Positions 8,296 to 15,710 of a DNA stretch of 64,000 bases are shown here, one piece after another. Numbering within the stretch: position 1 is the first letter of the stretch; each line of letters starts with the position of its first letter. The notes beneath the pieces were generated by a model. It had not been told where the DNA came from. It made no database searches and saw only the letters and a list, made by a program, of their open reading frames with translations. The position numbers and the translations under genes are program-made. The DNA is from Planctomycetota bacterium (lineage in GTDB: Bacteria; Planctomycetota; JAJSAM01; JAJVHW01), in assembly GCA_021776825.1 (NCBI GenBank), contig JAJFFG010000093.1:163828-227827 (forward strand), in the 5' to 3' direction.

Positions 8296-8532
8296 CCCGG
8301 ACTATTCATGAGGCTCGCGCACTCCGTGACGACCATCGCCCAGGAGTCGAGGAGCCGCCTGGATGGGGGGGCTACGCCACGCGCCGAGTGGCCCGTCCTG
8401 AGCGAGGACAGAACGTCGAGATCAAGGCGCGCCGACGACTGCGACGCCGTTCCGTCTCGGAGGAGCCGCAACGCAGAGATCGGCGGTCTGGACCGCTCAG
8501 GTGTGTGAGTCGTCGTGAATAGTGCGGGCTAG
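8292..8532 (+). mobile_element. MITE-like element, copy A (TIR CTAGCCCGGACTATTCATGA)
   Basis: This 241-bp non-coding element is bounded by inverted 20-bp ends: CTAGCCCGGACTATTCATGA at 8292-8311 and its near-complement at 8513-8532 (two mismatches). A second copy about 90% identical by eye lies inverted at 55615-55856. There is no transposase inside; short ORFs across it are not conserved between copies. The palindromic CTAG at both tips may be part of the repeat or a 4-bp target duplication. It abuts the ParE-like toxin and provides that gene's final stop. Confidence 0.85.
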
Positions 8533-8614
8533 TACCGCGGCGGCGTTCGACCGGAAGTCGACCGGCGGGCGACCCGGTAAGGTGCGCCGTCACTCCGCGC
8601 GATCCCTCCGCAGC

Positions 8615-10021
8615 ATGCCGAACCTCACTGATCCGCCACCCGCGAAGCGACGTCGGCGTTGGGTGTTCGCCGTGGTGCCGGCGCTCGCGCTGCTGCTGCT
8701 GCTCGAGGGTGGAGCTTGGATCGCCGATGGCGTGACGGACTATCGCGCGCGGCTGCTTCGCGCCCTCGATGCGGTCGAGACCCACGCCGAGCCGCTGCGT
8801 CCGACCGGCGCGCTGCCGTGGCCGGAACCGGTGGTGCATGTCCGTCGATCCGAACTCGCAAACGCCGAGCAGGTCCGCTGGCGCGTGGGTGGGGTCGAGA
8901 TCGCTGACTCGATCTCGCAGGTCTTCGACACGCCGACCGATCCGGATGACGCCCGCGTCACCGGCATGCGTTCGGTGTTCGTGGTGGGTGGCTCGGCTGC
9001 GTTCGGCCATCCGTATCCGCACGCGAGCGTGTTCCCGTCACTGCTCGACGACCGCCTGGGTGAGCGCGGGCTCCACGTCCTCAACGCCGGCCAGATCGGG
9101 TGGCCGAGCGCCGGCGTCGCCGACGTCGTCGATCGAGTCGCGACGCACTACGAGCCCGCGGCAGTGATCATCCTCTGTGGCAACAACGAGTGGATCCACT
9201 GGACGCCACCGCACACGCCGTGGGACGACGACGTGGACGTCACGTCGATGCGCACGTGGTCTCAGAGCCGCGCGGTCGCGCTGCTCCAGTACTGGACCGT
9301 TCAGCGATCGATGGAGCGCATGGACGAGGTCCGCGCTGCGCGCGACGGCTTCGCGATGCACCGCGAGCTGAGTGGCGTCGACTACGCGCTCGAGCATCCG
9401 CTCGAGGACTACCTCGACTTCGACGCGACAGCGTGGCTGAAGACGAAGGACGAGTTCCTGGACGTGTTCGAGACGAACCTGCGTGCCATGGTCGCCAGCG
9501 CCCGGGCCGTCGAGGCCCGCGCGATCCTCGTCACCGTGCCGTTCAACTACCGTCTCTCGCCCGCGTGGAAGCACCCGCAGCCCGAGTCGTTCCTGCCCGA
9601 GCACCGCGACGCAGTGCGTGCCGCGCTCGCCGAGTCCGCGGCTGCGCTGCGCCGCGGCGACGCCGCTGCATGTCTTGTCGCCGCCGACCGCGCGCTGGTA
9701 CTCGATCGGTACCCGCCGGTGCTGCACGCGCTCCGCGCCACCGCACTCGAACGACTCGGTCGACCGGCCGACGCCGAGGCCGCGTTCGCGCAGTGTCGCG
9801 AGCACATGGTCGGGCACCTCGGTGCGCGCCTGAGCATCAACGAGCGCATCCGTGAGGTGGCGTCGTCCGAGAGTGCCGAACTCTTGGATGCAGCTCGCCT
9901 CTTCGACGAGCGGCAGCACGAGTCAGGCGGTCACTTCAACGTCGACCTTCTGCACGACGACAGCCATCCGACCCTCCTCGGTCATCGCATCCTGGCGGAG
10001 GCGCTGGCAGAGCTCTTCTGA
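8615..10021 (+). CDS. membrane-anchored SGNH/GDSL-like hydrolase
   Basis: The 468-aa product has a basic N-terminus (PPAKRRRRW) followed by one membrane segment (VFAVVPALALLLLLEGGAW), so the catalytic part lies outside the membrane. Block I is VVGGSAAFGHPYP (the GDS serine as GGS), block III is LCGNNEW and block V is DDSHPTLLGH, giving Ser, Asn and Asp/His of an SGNH esterase fold. An inserted helical part with TPR character (VLHALRATALERLGRPADAEAAF) lies before block V. The ATG at 8615 was chosen because the open frame before it runs into the mobile element. The last 40 bp overlap the convergent TolC-like gene. The substrate is unknown; acyl or acetyl esters of surface glycans are one possibility. 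Confidence 0.8.
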   Translation: MPNLTDPPPAKRRRRWVFAVVPALALLLLLEGGAWIADGVTDYRARLLRALDAVETHAEPLRPTGALPWPEPVVHVRRSELANAEQVRWRVGGVEIADSISQVFDTPTDPDDARVTGMRSVFVVGGSAAFGHPYPHASVFPSLLDDRLGERGLHVLNAGQIGWPSAGVADVVDRVATHYEPAAVIILCGNNEWIHWTPPHTPWDDDVDVTSMRTWSQSRAVALLQYWTVQRSMERMDEVRAARDGFAMHRELSGVDYALEHPLEDYLDFDATAWLKTKDEFLDVFETNLRAMVASARAVEARAILVTVPFNYRLSPAWKHPQPESFLPEHRDAVRAALAESAAALRRGDAAACLVAADRALVLDRYPPVLHALRATALERLGRPADAEAAFAQCREHMVGHLGARLSINERIREVASSESAELLDAARLFDERQHESGGHFNVDLLHDDSHPTLLGHRILAEALAELF

Positions 10022-11346
10022 GTTGCCGCATCGGCGACGGACTCGTCCAACAGCGTGCCCGTCGCCGCCGCGAGCCGCGTGCGTGCCACCTCGTAGTCGT
10101 GGAGCGCGCGGGCACGGGCACGACGAGCGGCGAGGACGCGGCCTTGGATCGCGACGAGGGCAACCACGTCGGTGGCGCCGCCATCCAGCGTCGCCCGCAC
10201 CAGGTCCTCCGCTTCTCGCAGGACGGGCTCGAGACGGTTCGACAGGTGGCGGCGCCGTCGCGTCTGCTCGCGCAGTGCGAGCAGCGCGATCCGAATCTCG
10301 CTGCGTACCTCGTGCAACCGCGCGCGGTACTCGTGCTGCGCCTTGTCGCGCCGCGCACCGGCGATGTCGATCCTCGTCTGCGTCAGCCCTGCGTTCGGCA
10401 ACTCGATGGCGAGGTCCATGTCGAGGCCCGTGTCCGTGGGGAGTCCGGAGTACCCGGCTTGCACATGGCGAGGCCACGGGAGTCGCGCGAGGTGACGCAG
10501 ACGCACGTCCTGCTCACGCTGCGCGTGGACCTCGGCAAGGGCGCGGAGATCGGCACGTCGCGACAGAGCGAGCTCCTCGGCCTCGATAGCCGACGGCGGC
10601 GGCTCGGGGACGGAGAGGCGTTCGTCGCGCACCTGGATGAGCGCGTTCGGCTTCGTGCCCAAGAGCGCGGCGAGCTGAGCCTGCGCAGTGGACCGTTGCG
10701 CGCCGAGCGCGCTCAGTTCGTCCACCAGTTCCTCGCGGCGGAGAGCCACCAGCGCCTGATCGAGGCGCGTAGAGACTCCGGCCGCGATCTGCTGCGTCAC
10801 CATGGCGTCGAGGCGTGCATGGAGCTCGACCGCGGACTGCACGCTGGACAGTTCCGAGTCGATCAGCACCAGACCTGCATGCGCGTCGCGTGTCACCCTG
10901 GCGACCTCCGCTTCGCGCGTGGCGACCCGCGCGAGGACGCGCCGCTCTCGGGCCTCCAGGCGCCGTCGCTTCGCATCGAGCTCACCGGGCAGCGCGGGGA
11001 AGAAGCGGAGTTCGATCGCGTACAGCAGCGGTGCCCGCACGCGGCTGTAGAGATCACTCAGACTGACGCGCAGTTCGGGATCATCTTCGGCGCTGCGGGT
11101 CACCACGAGACCGGCGGCGATCGCAGCATCGTGTCGCCACGCGCGGAGCCACGGGTTGTGAACGAGCGCGAGAGCGACGGCATCGTCCGCCGTCAGACCG
11201 GCCTTCGGCAGTTCGACGCGCGTCGCCCGAAGATCCTGCAGAACCTGCGCCGTGTCGAGCGGCGCGGCGGGATACGTGGAGCACGCGGAGAGCGCGCCCA
11301 CGAGGAACAGCGGACCAAGAAGAAGAGCGGTTCGGGGCCTGCGCAT
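9982..11346 (-). CDS. TolC-family outer membrane lipoprotein
   Basis: The 454-aa protein begins MRRPRTALLLG with a lipobox (VGALSAC), so it should be a lipoprotein in the outer membrane. It has the duplicated long-helix architecture of outer membrane efflux proteins: LTADDAVALALVHNPWLRAWR near residue 50 is the typical start of the first repeat, and LSRRADLRALAEVHAQREQDV the second. Its ATG overlaps the TGA of the upstream HlyD-like gene (ATGA at 11343-11346), so the two are translationally coupled. It probably forms the exit duct for that adaptor. The 3' end overlaps the convergent SGNH gene by 40 bp. An inner-membrane pump is not encoded nearby. Confidence 0.88.
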   Translation of the reverse strand: MRRPRTALLLGPLFLVGALSACSTYPAAPLDTAQVLQDLRATRVELPKAGLTADDAVALALVHNPWLRAWRHDAAIAAGLVVTRSAEDDPELRVSLSDLYSRVRAPLLYAIELRFFPALPGELDAKRRRLEARERRVLARVATREAEVARVTRDAHAGLVLIDSELSSVQSAVELHARLDAMVTQQIAAGVSTRLDQALVALRREELVDELSALGAQRSTAQAQLAALLGTKPNALIQVRDERLSVPEPPPSAIEAEELALSRRADLRALAEVHAQREQDVRLRHLARLPWPRHVQAGYSGLPTDTGLDMDLAIELPNAGLTQTRIDIAGARRDKAQHEYRARLHEVRSEIRIALLALREQTRRRRHLSNRLEPVLREAEDLVRATLDGGATDVVALVAIQGRVLAARRARARALHDYEVARTRLAAATGTLLDESVADAATQKSSASASARMR

Positions 11347-12521
11347 CAGCGGAAGCTCACGGTGTAGATCTCCCCGGGCAGCGGCGGCGACGGGTTGCGG
11401 ATCTCGATCGACACGCGCCGGCCCCACTCGGGGATCGCTGCGACGCCGCGGAGCTGTCGGGGGATCAGCTCCATCCGCGCGCCCACGCTCACGACACGTC
11501 CGACGAGGGGCTTGCCGGTCCGATCCCGTGGACGCAGTCGCGCGGGGCTACCGCGCTCGACCGCGCGAGCCGACGCACCGAGCACGTAGGCCGTCGCTCG
11601 ATCCGGGACGGGCACCACTACCGACAGGATCTCGACCCCAGCGTCCCGCCACTCACCGGCGCGGGCGAGGATCTCCCCGACCACACCCGATGCGGGAGCG
11701 AGGATCGTGTGCTTCTGCCGTTCGAGTTCCAGTTCGGTGACGAGTGCCTGTTGCGCCTCGAGCTCCAATTCGAACGGGACGAGCCGCACCTGCAGATCGC
11801 CGTCGATCACCGCGGCGGGGGCGAACTCCTCCCACAGGGCGAGCTCCCGCTGAGCGCTGTGTCGTCGCGCCGCGTGCGCCGTCAGCCGCGCTTCGAGCAG
11901 CGCGCGCGACTGCTCCAGCTCCTCGAGGCGGTCCCGGCGAATGAGACTCCCCTCGGCCAACGGCCGCAGACGTTCGAGCTGCGGTGTCAGCGACAGGAGC
12001 CCGGCGCGATCAGACGACTCCTTGGCGGTCACGGCATCGATCACATCGCGGATACGACGTCCTTCCGACGCGTGTGAGGCAAGGCGCGCGGCAGCCTGTG
12101 CTCGCCGATCGCGGGCATCCTGCTGCAGCTCCTCGCGTGCGGCGCCGATCCGTGTGCGGGCGCGTTCCAGGCGGCGGCGGGCGAAGTCGAGGCGCGCATC
12201 GACGTCGCTCACATCGAGAGCTGCGACGGCGTCTCCGACGGTGACCTCTTGTCCCGCCTCGACCAGCAGCGTGGCGATGCGCCCGTCGACCGACGACGAG
12301 GCGTGCACCTCGACGAGCTCCTCACGGGCGAGCGCTCGTCCGTGATCGACGAAGCCCGAGTAGAGCCAGACTGCCGAGGCGAGCGCGACGCACCAGACGA
12401 AGGCGGGCCACCAACGGAGGAAGGAGCGGGTCGCGCGACGTCGCAGCGGAATGCGCGGAGGCGATGGTGGGACCCGTCGCGGGCTCGCGTCGGCTCGGGT
12501 GGGATCGGTGTTCTCGGTCAT
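11346..12521 (-). CDS. HlyD-family membrane fusion protein
   Basis: The 391-aa protein has a cytoplasmic Arg/Pro-rich N-terminus, one membrane segment (WWPAFVWCVALASAVWLY, about 45-62) and a periplasmic adaptor part: a biotinyl/lipoyl half-motif (DGRIATLLVEAGQEVTVGD), a long coiled coil (about 125-235) and the returning half (ILAPASGVVGEILARAGEW), then a beta-barrel. This is the layout of HlyD/EmrA-type periplasmic adaptors linking an inner-membrane pump to TolC. The ATG at 12521 was preferred over an upstream in-frame codon because the hydrophobic segment is then normally placed. It is coupled to the TolC-like gene downstream and follows DUF4956 by about 100 bp. Confidence 0.88.
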   Translation of the reverse strand: MTENTDPTRADASPRRVPPSPPRIPLRRRATRSFLRWWPAFVWCVALASAVWLYSGFVDHGRALAREELVEVHASSSVDGRIATLLVEAGQEVTVGDAVAALDVSDVDARLDFARRRLERARTRIGAAREELQQDARDRRAQAAARLASHASEGRRIRDVIDAVTAKESSDRAGLLSLTPQLERLRPLAEGSLIRRDRLEELEQSRALLEARLTAHAARRHSAQRELALWEEFAPAAVIDGDLQVRLVPFELELEAQQALVTELELERQKHTILAPASGVVGEILARAGEWRDAGVEILSVVVPVPDRATAYVLGASARAVERGSPARLRPRDRTGKPLVGRVVSVGARMELIPRQLRGVAAIPEWGRRVSIEIRNPSPPLPGEIYTVSFR

Positions 12522-12622
12522 GTCCTCGGGTTCCAACTGAGTTCGGCAACAGCGGTTGCGGCAGTCGTGCAGCCACACGTGCTGTCACGAACGGGTCGCG
12601 TTACGGGTGAGGGCCACACGGC

Positions 12623-13309
12623 TCAGACCTCGAGCGTCGGGTCCTGCATGAGCAGGGAGATGTCGCAGACGTCGTCGAGGCAGCCGATGGCGCTGACGAG
12701 GTGGTGCTGGTACGTCGGGTCGCGTAGCCGCACTTGATACGACTGGTCCAGGCGTGACCCCTGCGCGACCTCGCGCAGACTCACGAGCACGAAGGTCGAA
12801 CAGTGGTCCTGCAGCACGCGCTTCAGCAGCTCGTCGCTCGCGCTGCCGGCGACAGAGTTCAGTCGGAGCAGCCCGTCGAACTGACGGCGACTCGCGAACG
12901 GTGAGAGCGTGAGGTGCACCGAGAACGCGCAGAACGCCACCGCACCGATGGTCGCGATGGCGAGGGCCTGCACACCGACGGCGATGCCCACCGCGAGCGC
13001 GGCGAAGATGAAGATCATGTCGCGCACGTCGCGCAGTGTCGATCGGAAGCGGATGATGGCGAGCGTGCCGAGCAGTCCGAGACCGCGCGCCACGTTGTTG
13101 CCGATGGCGAGCATCAGCACCGTCGCGACAAGACCCGTTAGCGCCAGCGAGATCACGAAGCTCCGCGAGTAGGAGAGTCCGCGGAACGTCCACGTGTAGA
13201 CCGCGGCAATCATCTGCCCGAGCACGAACGAGGTGATGAACATCGTCAGGACCACCTGCCACGGGACTCCCGTCTCCGGCATGATCGATGACTCGAGGAA
13301 GGCCTCCAT
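12623..13309 (-). CDS. DUF4956 membrane protein
   Basis: The 228-aa protein has about four membrane segments in its first 135 residues, carrying the DUF4956 signature GLLGTLAIIRFRSTLRDVRD and FAALAVGIAVGVQALAIA. The last 90 residues are soluble and DUF-like (VLVSLREVAQGSRLDQSYQVR). DUF4956 genes commonly neighbour VTC-domain polyphosphate polymerase genes, as here: the ATG begins 3 nt after the VTC gene stop, with GGAGG in the overlap region. A role in transporting or sensing the VTC product is plausible but unproven. Confidence 0.88.
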   Translation of the reverse strand: MEAFLESSIMPETGVPWQVVLTMFITSFVLGQMIAAVYTWTFRGLSYSRSFVISLALTGLVATVLMLAIGNNVARGLGLLGTLAIIRFRSTLRDVRDMIFIFAALAVGIAVGVQALAIATIGAVAFCAFSVHLTLSPFASRRQFDGLLRLNSVAGSASDELLKRVLQDHCSTFVLVSLREVAQGSRLDQSYQVRLRDPTYQHHLVSAIGCLDDVCDISLLMQDPTLEV

Positions 13310-13312
13310 CGC

Positions 13313-14095
13313 TCACCGTCCTCCCGTTGCGATGCGTTCCGTGTCGAGCGCGCGCCACGTTGACTCCGCTCGGTGCTGCACCGAGGTCGCGTACTTCGAG
13401 TAACCGATACGCCGCAGGTCGAACTCGGCAACGAGATCGGACATCCAACGCGGGATGGCCGACGTAGTCTTCAGCTCGATGATCGTGGCGGATTGCACGC
13501 CGCGCGTGGCCCACGATGCGTCGATGAAGCACCACACTCTCGGGTCGGCACGAACGCTTGTGCCGCGTGCGTCCTGGAAGCAGATCGCGCGATCGAATGT
13601 GATCCGCGCGTAGTTGCCGAAGATGCTCTCGTACGGCTCGCGCGTGTAGCTGACGAAGATGGTCGGCTGCGCGCCGGTGCTCGACATGCTGGAGACGAAG
13701 TCGCGCAGCTCCGGTCGTGCGACGTAGTACTGACTTGCGCGATCGCCACCCGCCAGGAGCGCGTCGAGTTCGTCGCGAGAGACGCGCACACGGTCCTTCA
13801 CGATGACCGAACGCACCTTGCGCTTGATCTCGAGGAAGAACGGTCCCTCGGCTTCGGCGTCGTACCAGCGCACGCGCAGCTTCATGCGTTCGATGGCGTC
13901 GTGCTGACACGAGCGGTAGAAGTCCAGCCGCGGTGTGTCGAGGTACAGGTTGTGGATCGCATAGCGACCGCCGGGCTTCCCGATCGCGTTCTTGTCGCGC
14001 TCGACGTACGGGCGTACGAAGCGTCGGATGTCATCGGTGAGTGACTCCGGCACGAAGTACTTCAGCTCGTAGCGCTCGAAGTGAAGTGTGTCCAT
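13313..14095 (-). CDS. VTC-domain polyphosphate polymerase-like protein
   Basis: The 260-aa product is a single VTC catalytic domain, related to the Vtc4 tunnel enzyme that makes polyphosphate from ATP. The expected active-site residues are present: Glu10 and Lys12 (YELKYFV), Arg74 and Arg76 (MKLRVRW), Glu89 and Lys91 (FFLEIKRK), Lys100 (VIVKDR), Glu207 and Lys209 (TIIELKT) and Lys234 (YSKY). It should therefore be catalytically competent. There is no membrane segment, so it probably acts at the cytoplasmic face with DUF4956. In many genomes the pair comes with CotH kinase genes; here it is followed by HlyD-like and TolC-like genes instead. Confidence 0.9.
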   Translation of the reverse strand: MDTLHFERYELKYFVPESLTDDIRRFVRPYVERDKNAIGKPGGRYAIHNLYLDTPRLDFYRSCQHDAIERMKLRVRWYDAEAEGPFFLEIKRKVRSVIVKDRVRVSRDELDALLAGGDRASQYYVARPELRDFVSSMSSTGAQPTIFVSYTREPYESIFGNYARITFDRAICFQDARGTSVRADPRVWCFIDASWATRGVQSATIIELKTTSAIPRWMSDLVAEFDLRRIGYSKYATSVQHRAESTWRALDTERIATGGR

Positions 14096-14310
14096 CTAGG
14101 GTTCCATCCAGGTGGCGGCTGCCGCGCGACGGGGCGTGCAGTTCGTGGTTCGCATGTGGGGATCATGCGAACCAGCGGTGAACGCGTCGTGAACGTCGGT
14201 GCGCGAACGCGGCGCCGCGATGCGACCGTGAATCGAAGCGCCCCGGCGTGCGAGGCGAGCCGCTCGTCGAGCGTGCTCGCCCGCTGCCGGGGCGGCGATG
14301 TCGGAACGGA

Positions 14311-15045
14311 TCAGTTGTCGGTCGTGAACTTCCCGGTCTCGACGATCGTGCGATTGCCCGATGCACGGTCCTGCACGATCACCTCGATCTTGTACTCGGT
14401 GTCGGGCTCGAGGAACGCCTCGGGGATGAAGCACGATGTCTGGCCGGGCCGCAGGATGACGTTGAACGTTTGCAGGATCGGGACGTCCTCGTCCTTCTCC
14501 ACCGTCAGCTCGTAGAAGTCGACGTCGATCGGATTGCCGTCGGTGTCCTCGGCGACCGAATCGAAGCTCGCAGTGAAGCCGAGACGGCTGACGGTGTCGT
14601 TCCGACTCGGCGACACGTTCGTGGCCGGGGCGGGAAGCGCGTGCGAGAACGTCGCCTCGCCCACGAGGGCGTCGCCTTCGATGCAGCGACCGGCGAAGCG
14701 GTACGTGCCTGCCGGATGGCGATCGAAGAACTCCTCGAGTGAGAGCTCGTTGCTCTCGAGCGCCTCGCTCTCGAACTTCGCCTCGGTGAGGCCTTGCGCC
14801 TTGACCGCCTTACGATTGCGCACGATCAGCGTGGGCTTCTTGCGCGTGTCGAGCACCTTCATGGCCTTCCAGGGCTCGCCGTCCCAGAAGAAGTGGATGC
14901 CGTACTCGTCGTCCGTGGCGTGCCACTCCATGTGGACCTTCGCCTCGTCGAGCTCGATGGCCGTGGCGGCCTCGGCATTCTGTCGAACGTGCAGCGTCGT
15001 GATGGCGATGGCCAGCGCGGCTGCGGGGATCATGATGCGTCTCAT
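14311..15045 (-). CDS. secreted beta-sandwich protein of unknown function
   Basis: The 244-aa product has a signal peptide (MRRIMIPAAALAIAITTL, cleavage near NAEAAT). The C-terminal 100 residues look like a fibronectin-III/Ig-like fold (VDFYELTVEK, ILRPGQTSCFIP, LEPDTEYKIEVIV), and the middle part mentions no known motif. AGGAGAG 6 nt before the ATG supports the start. It lies 215 bp upstream of the VTC gene on the same strand; that gap has no obvious gene or strong terminator, so co-transcription is uncertain. Similar 'Ax-E-DxEYKIEV' proteins occur in planctomycetes and proteobacteria, but I cannot name the family. Confidence 0.65.
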   Translation of the reverse strand: MRRIMIPAAALAIAITTLHVRQNAEAATAIELDEAKVHMEWHATDDEYGIHFFWDGEPWKAMKVLDTRKKPTLIVRNRKAVKAQGLTEAKFESEALESNELSLEEFFDRHPAGTYRFAGRCIEGDALVGEATFSHALPAPATNVSPSRNDTVSRLGFTASFDSVAEDTDGNPIDVDFYELTVEKDEDVPILQTFNVILRPGQTSCFIPEAFLEPDTEYKIEVIVQDRASGNRTIVETGKFTTDN

Positions 15046-15165
15046 CTCGTCTCTCCTGTGATCTCTACGATCGATCTGGTTTCGGAACGATGCGTGCAGA
15101 TCGTGCAGACCGGTGATGAACCCGGTCTGAACAGGGGGAGATGAGCGATGGTGTCGCGGCGCGAG

Positions 15166-15567
15166 TCAGAGTTGGCGGTAGATGTCGCGCTTCTGCTCGT
15201 ACGCGGTGATCTCCGCCGGCGCCGAATCGAAGAACAGTTGGTTCCCGTCCGGGTCCGTCGTGATGACGCTGCCGCTGCCGTCGTCGTTCGTGACGTTCGG
15301 GTCGAGTTCGAGGCCTAGCTCGGTCAGCCACTGCGCGATCTTGCGCGTGTTCCCGCCGCGGAAATTCATGACCGTGCCGGGCATCGGCTGCGTGAACAGA
15401 CCGAGTTCACAGTCCTCGCGGCGTAGTACCACGAAGCCCTCGGCGGGGCTGCCCTCCTTCGTGTGGAACCCGAGTCGAGAGTAGAAGTCCGCACTGACTT
15501 GCAGGTCCTTCACGTGCAGGCAGAGCTGGAAGGCACCGAAGCCGAGGTCGTCGGGCGTTGCAGTCAT
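15166..15567 (-). CDS. VOC-family (glyoxalase-like) protein
   Basis: The 133-aa cytoplasmic protein is a single VOC module pair: FQLCLHVKDLQVSADFYSRLG at the N-terminus and VITTDPDGNQLFFDS at the C-terminus. VOC proteins bind a divalent metal through His/Glu and include glyoxalase I, dioxygenases and antibiotic-resistance proteins. His18 of the first half is visible, but the specific reaction cannot be deduced. AAGGAG lies 8 nt before the ATG. It is transcribed divergently from the giant carboxypeptidase-regulatory-like gene across 143 bp that holds two -10-like hexamers. Confidence 0.85.
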   Translation of the reverse strand: MTATPDDLGFGAFQLCLHVKDLQVSADFYSRLGFHTKEGSPAEGFVVLRREDCELGLFTQPMPGTVMNFRGGNTRKIAQWLTELGLELDPNVTNDDGSGSVITTDPDGNQLFFDSAPAEITAYEQKRDIYRQL

Positions 15568-15620
15568 GGCGGGGCTCCTTGTGTGGGTCGCTGGGTTCGT
15601 CGAGTCGTGTGTCGGTGGAG

Positions 15621-15626
15621 CAAGAC
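15621..15626 (-). promoter_or_regulatory. putative -10 box (TAGTCT) for the VOC gene
   Basis: Read on the minus strand the context is GCTAGTCTTG, about 54 nt before the VOC start. It pairs with the TAGACT on the other strand 45 bp away in this divergent region. Confidence 0.3.
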
Positions 15627-15670
15627 TAGCGGCGGAGCGGGCTGCTACGCGACGGGCGGTGTGACGCGGC

Positions 15671-15676
15671 TAGACT
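15671..15676 (+). promoter_or_regulatory. putative -10 box (TAGACT)
   Basis: GGCTAGACTGACC lies 34 nt before the ATG at 15711, leaving a leader of roughly 28 nt that contains a GAGGGG Shine-Dalgarno. Confidence 0.4.
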
Positions 15677-15710
15677 GACCGGGGCGTAGGCACCGAGGGG
15701 AACGGGATCC

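Noticed and set aside
8308..8508. 66-codon ORF inside MITE copy A
   Set aside because: The equivalent frame is broken in copy B by substitutions and an indel, so it is not conserved coding sequence.
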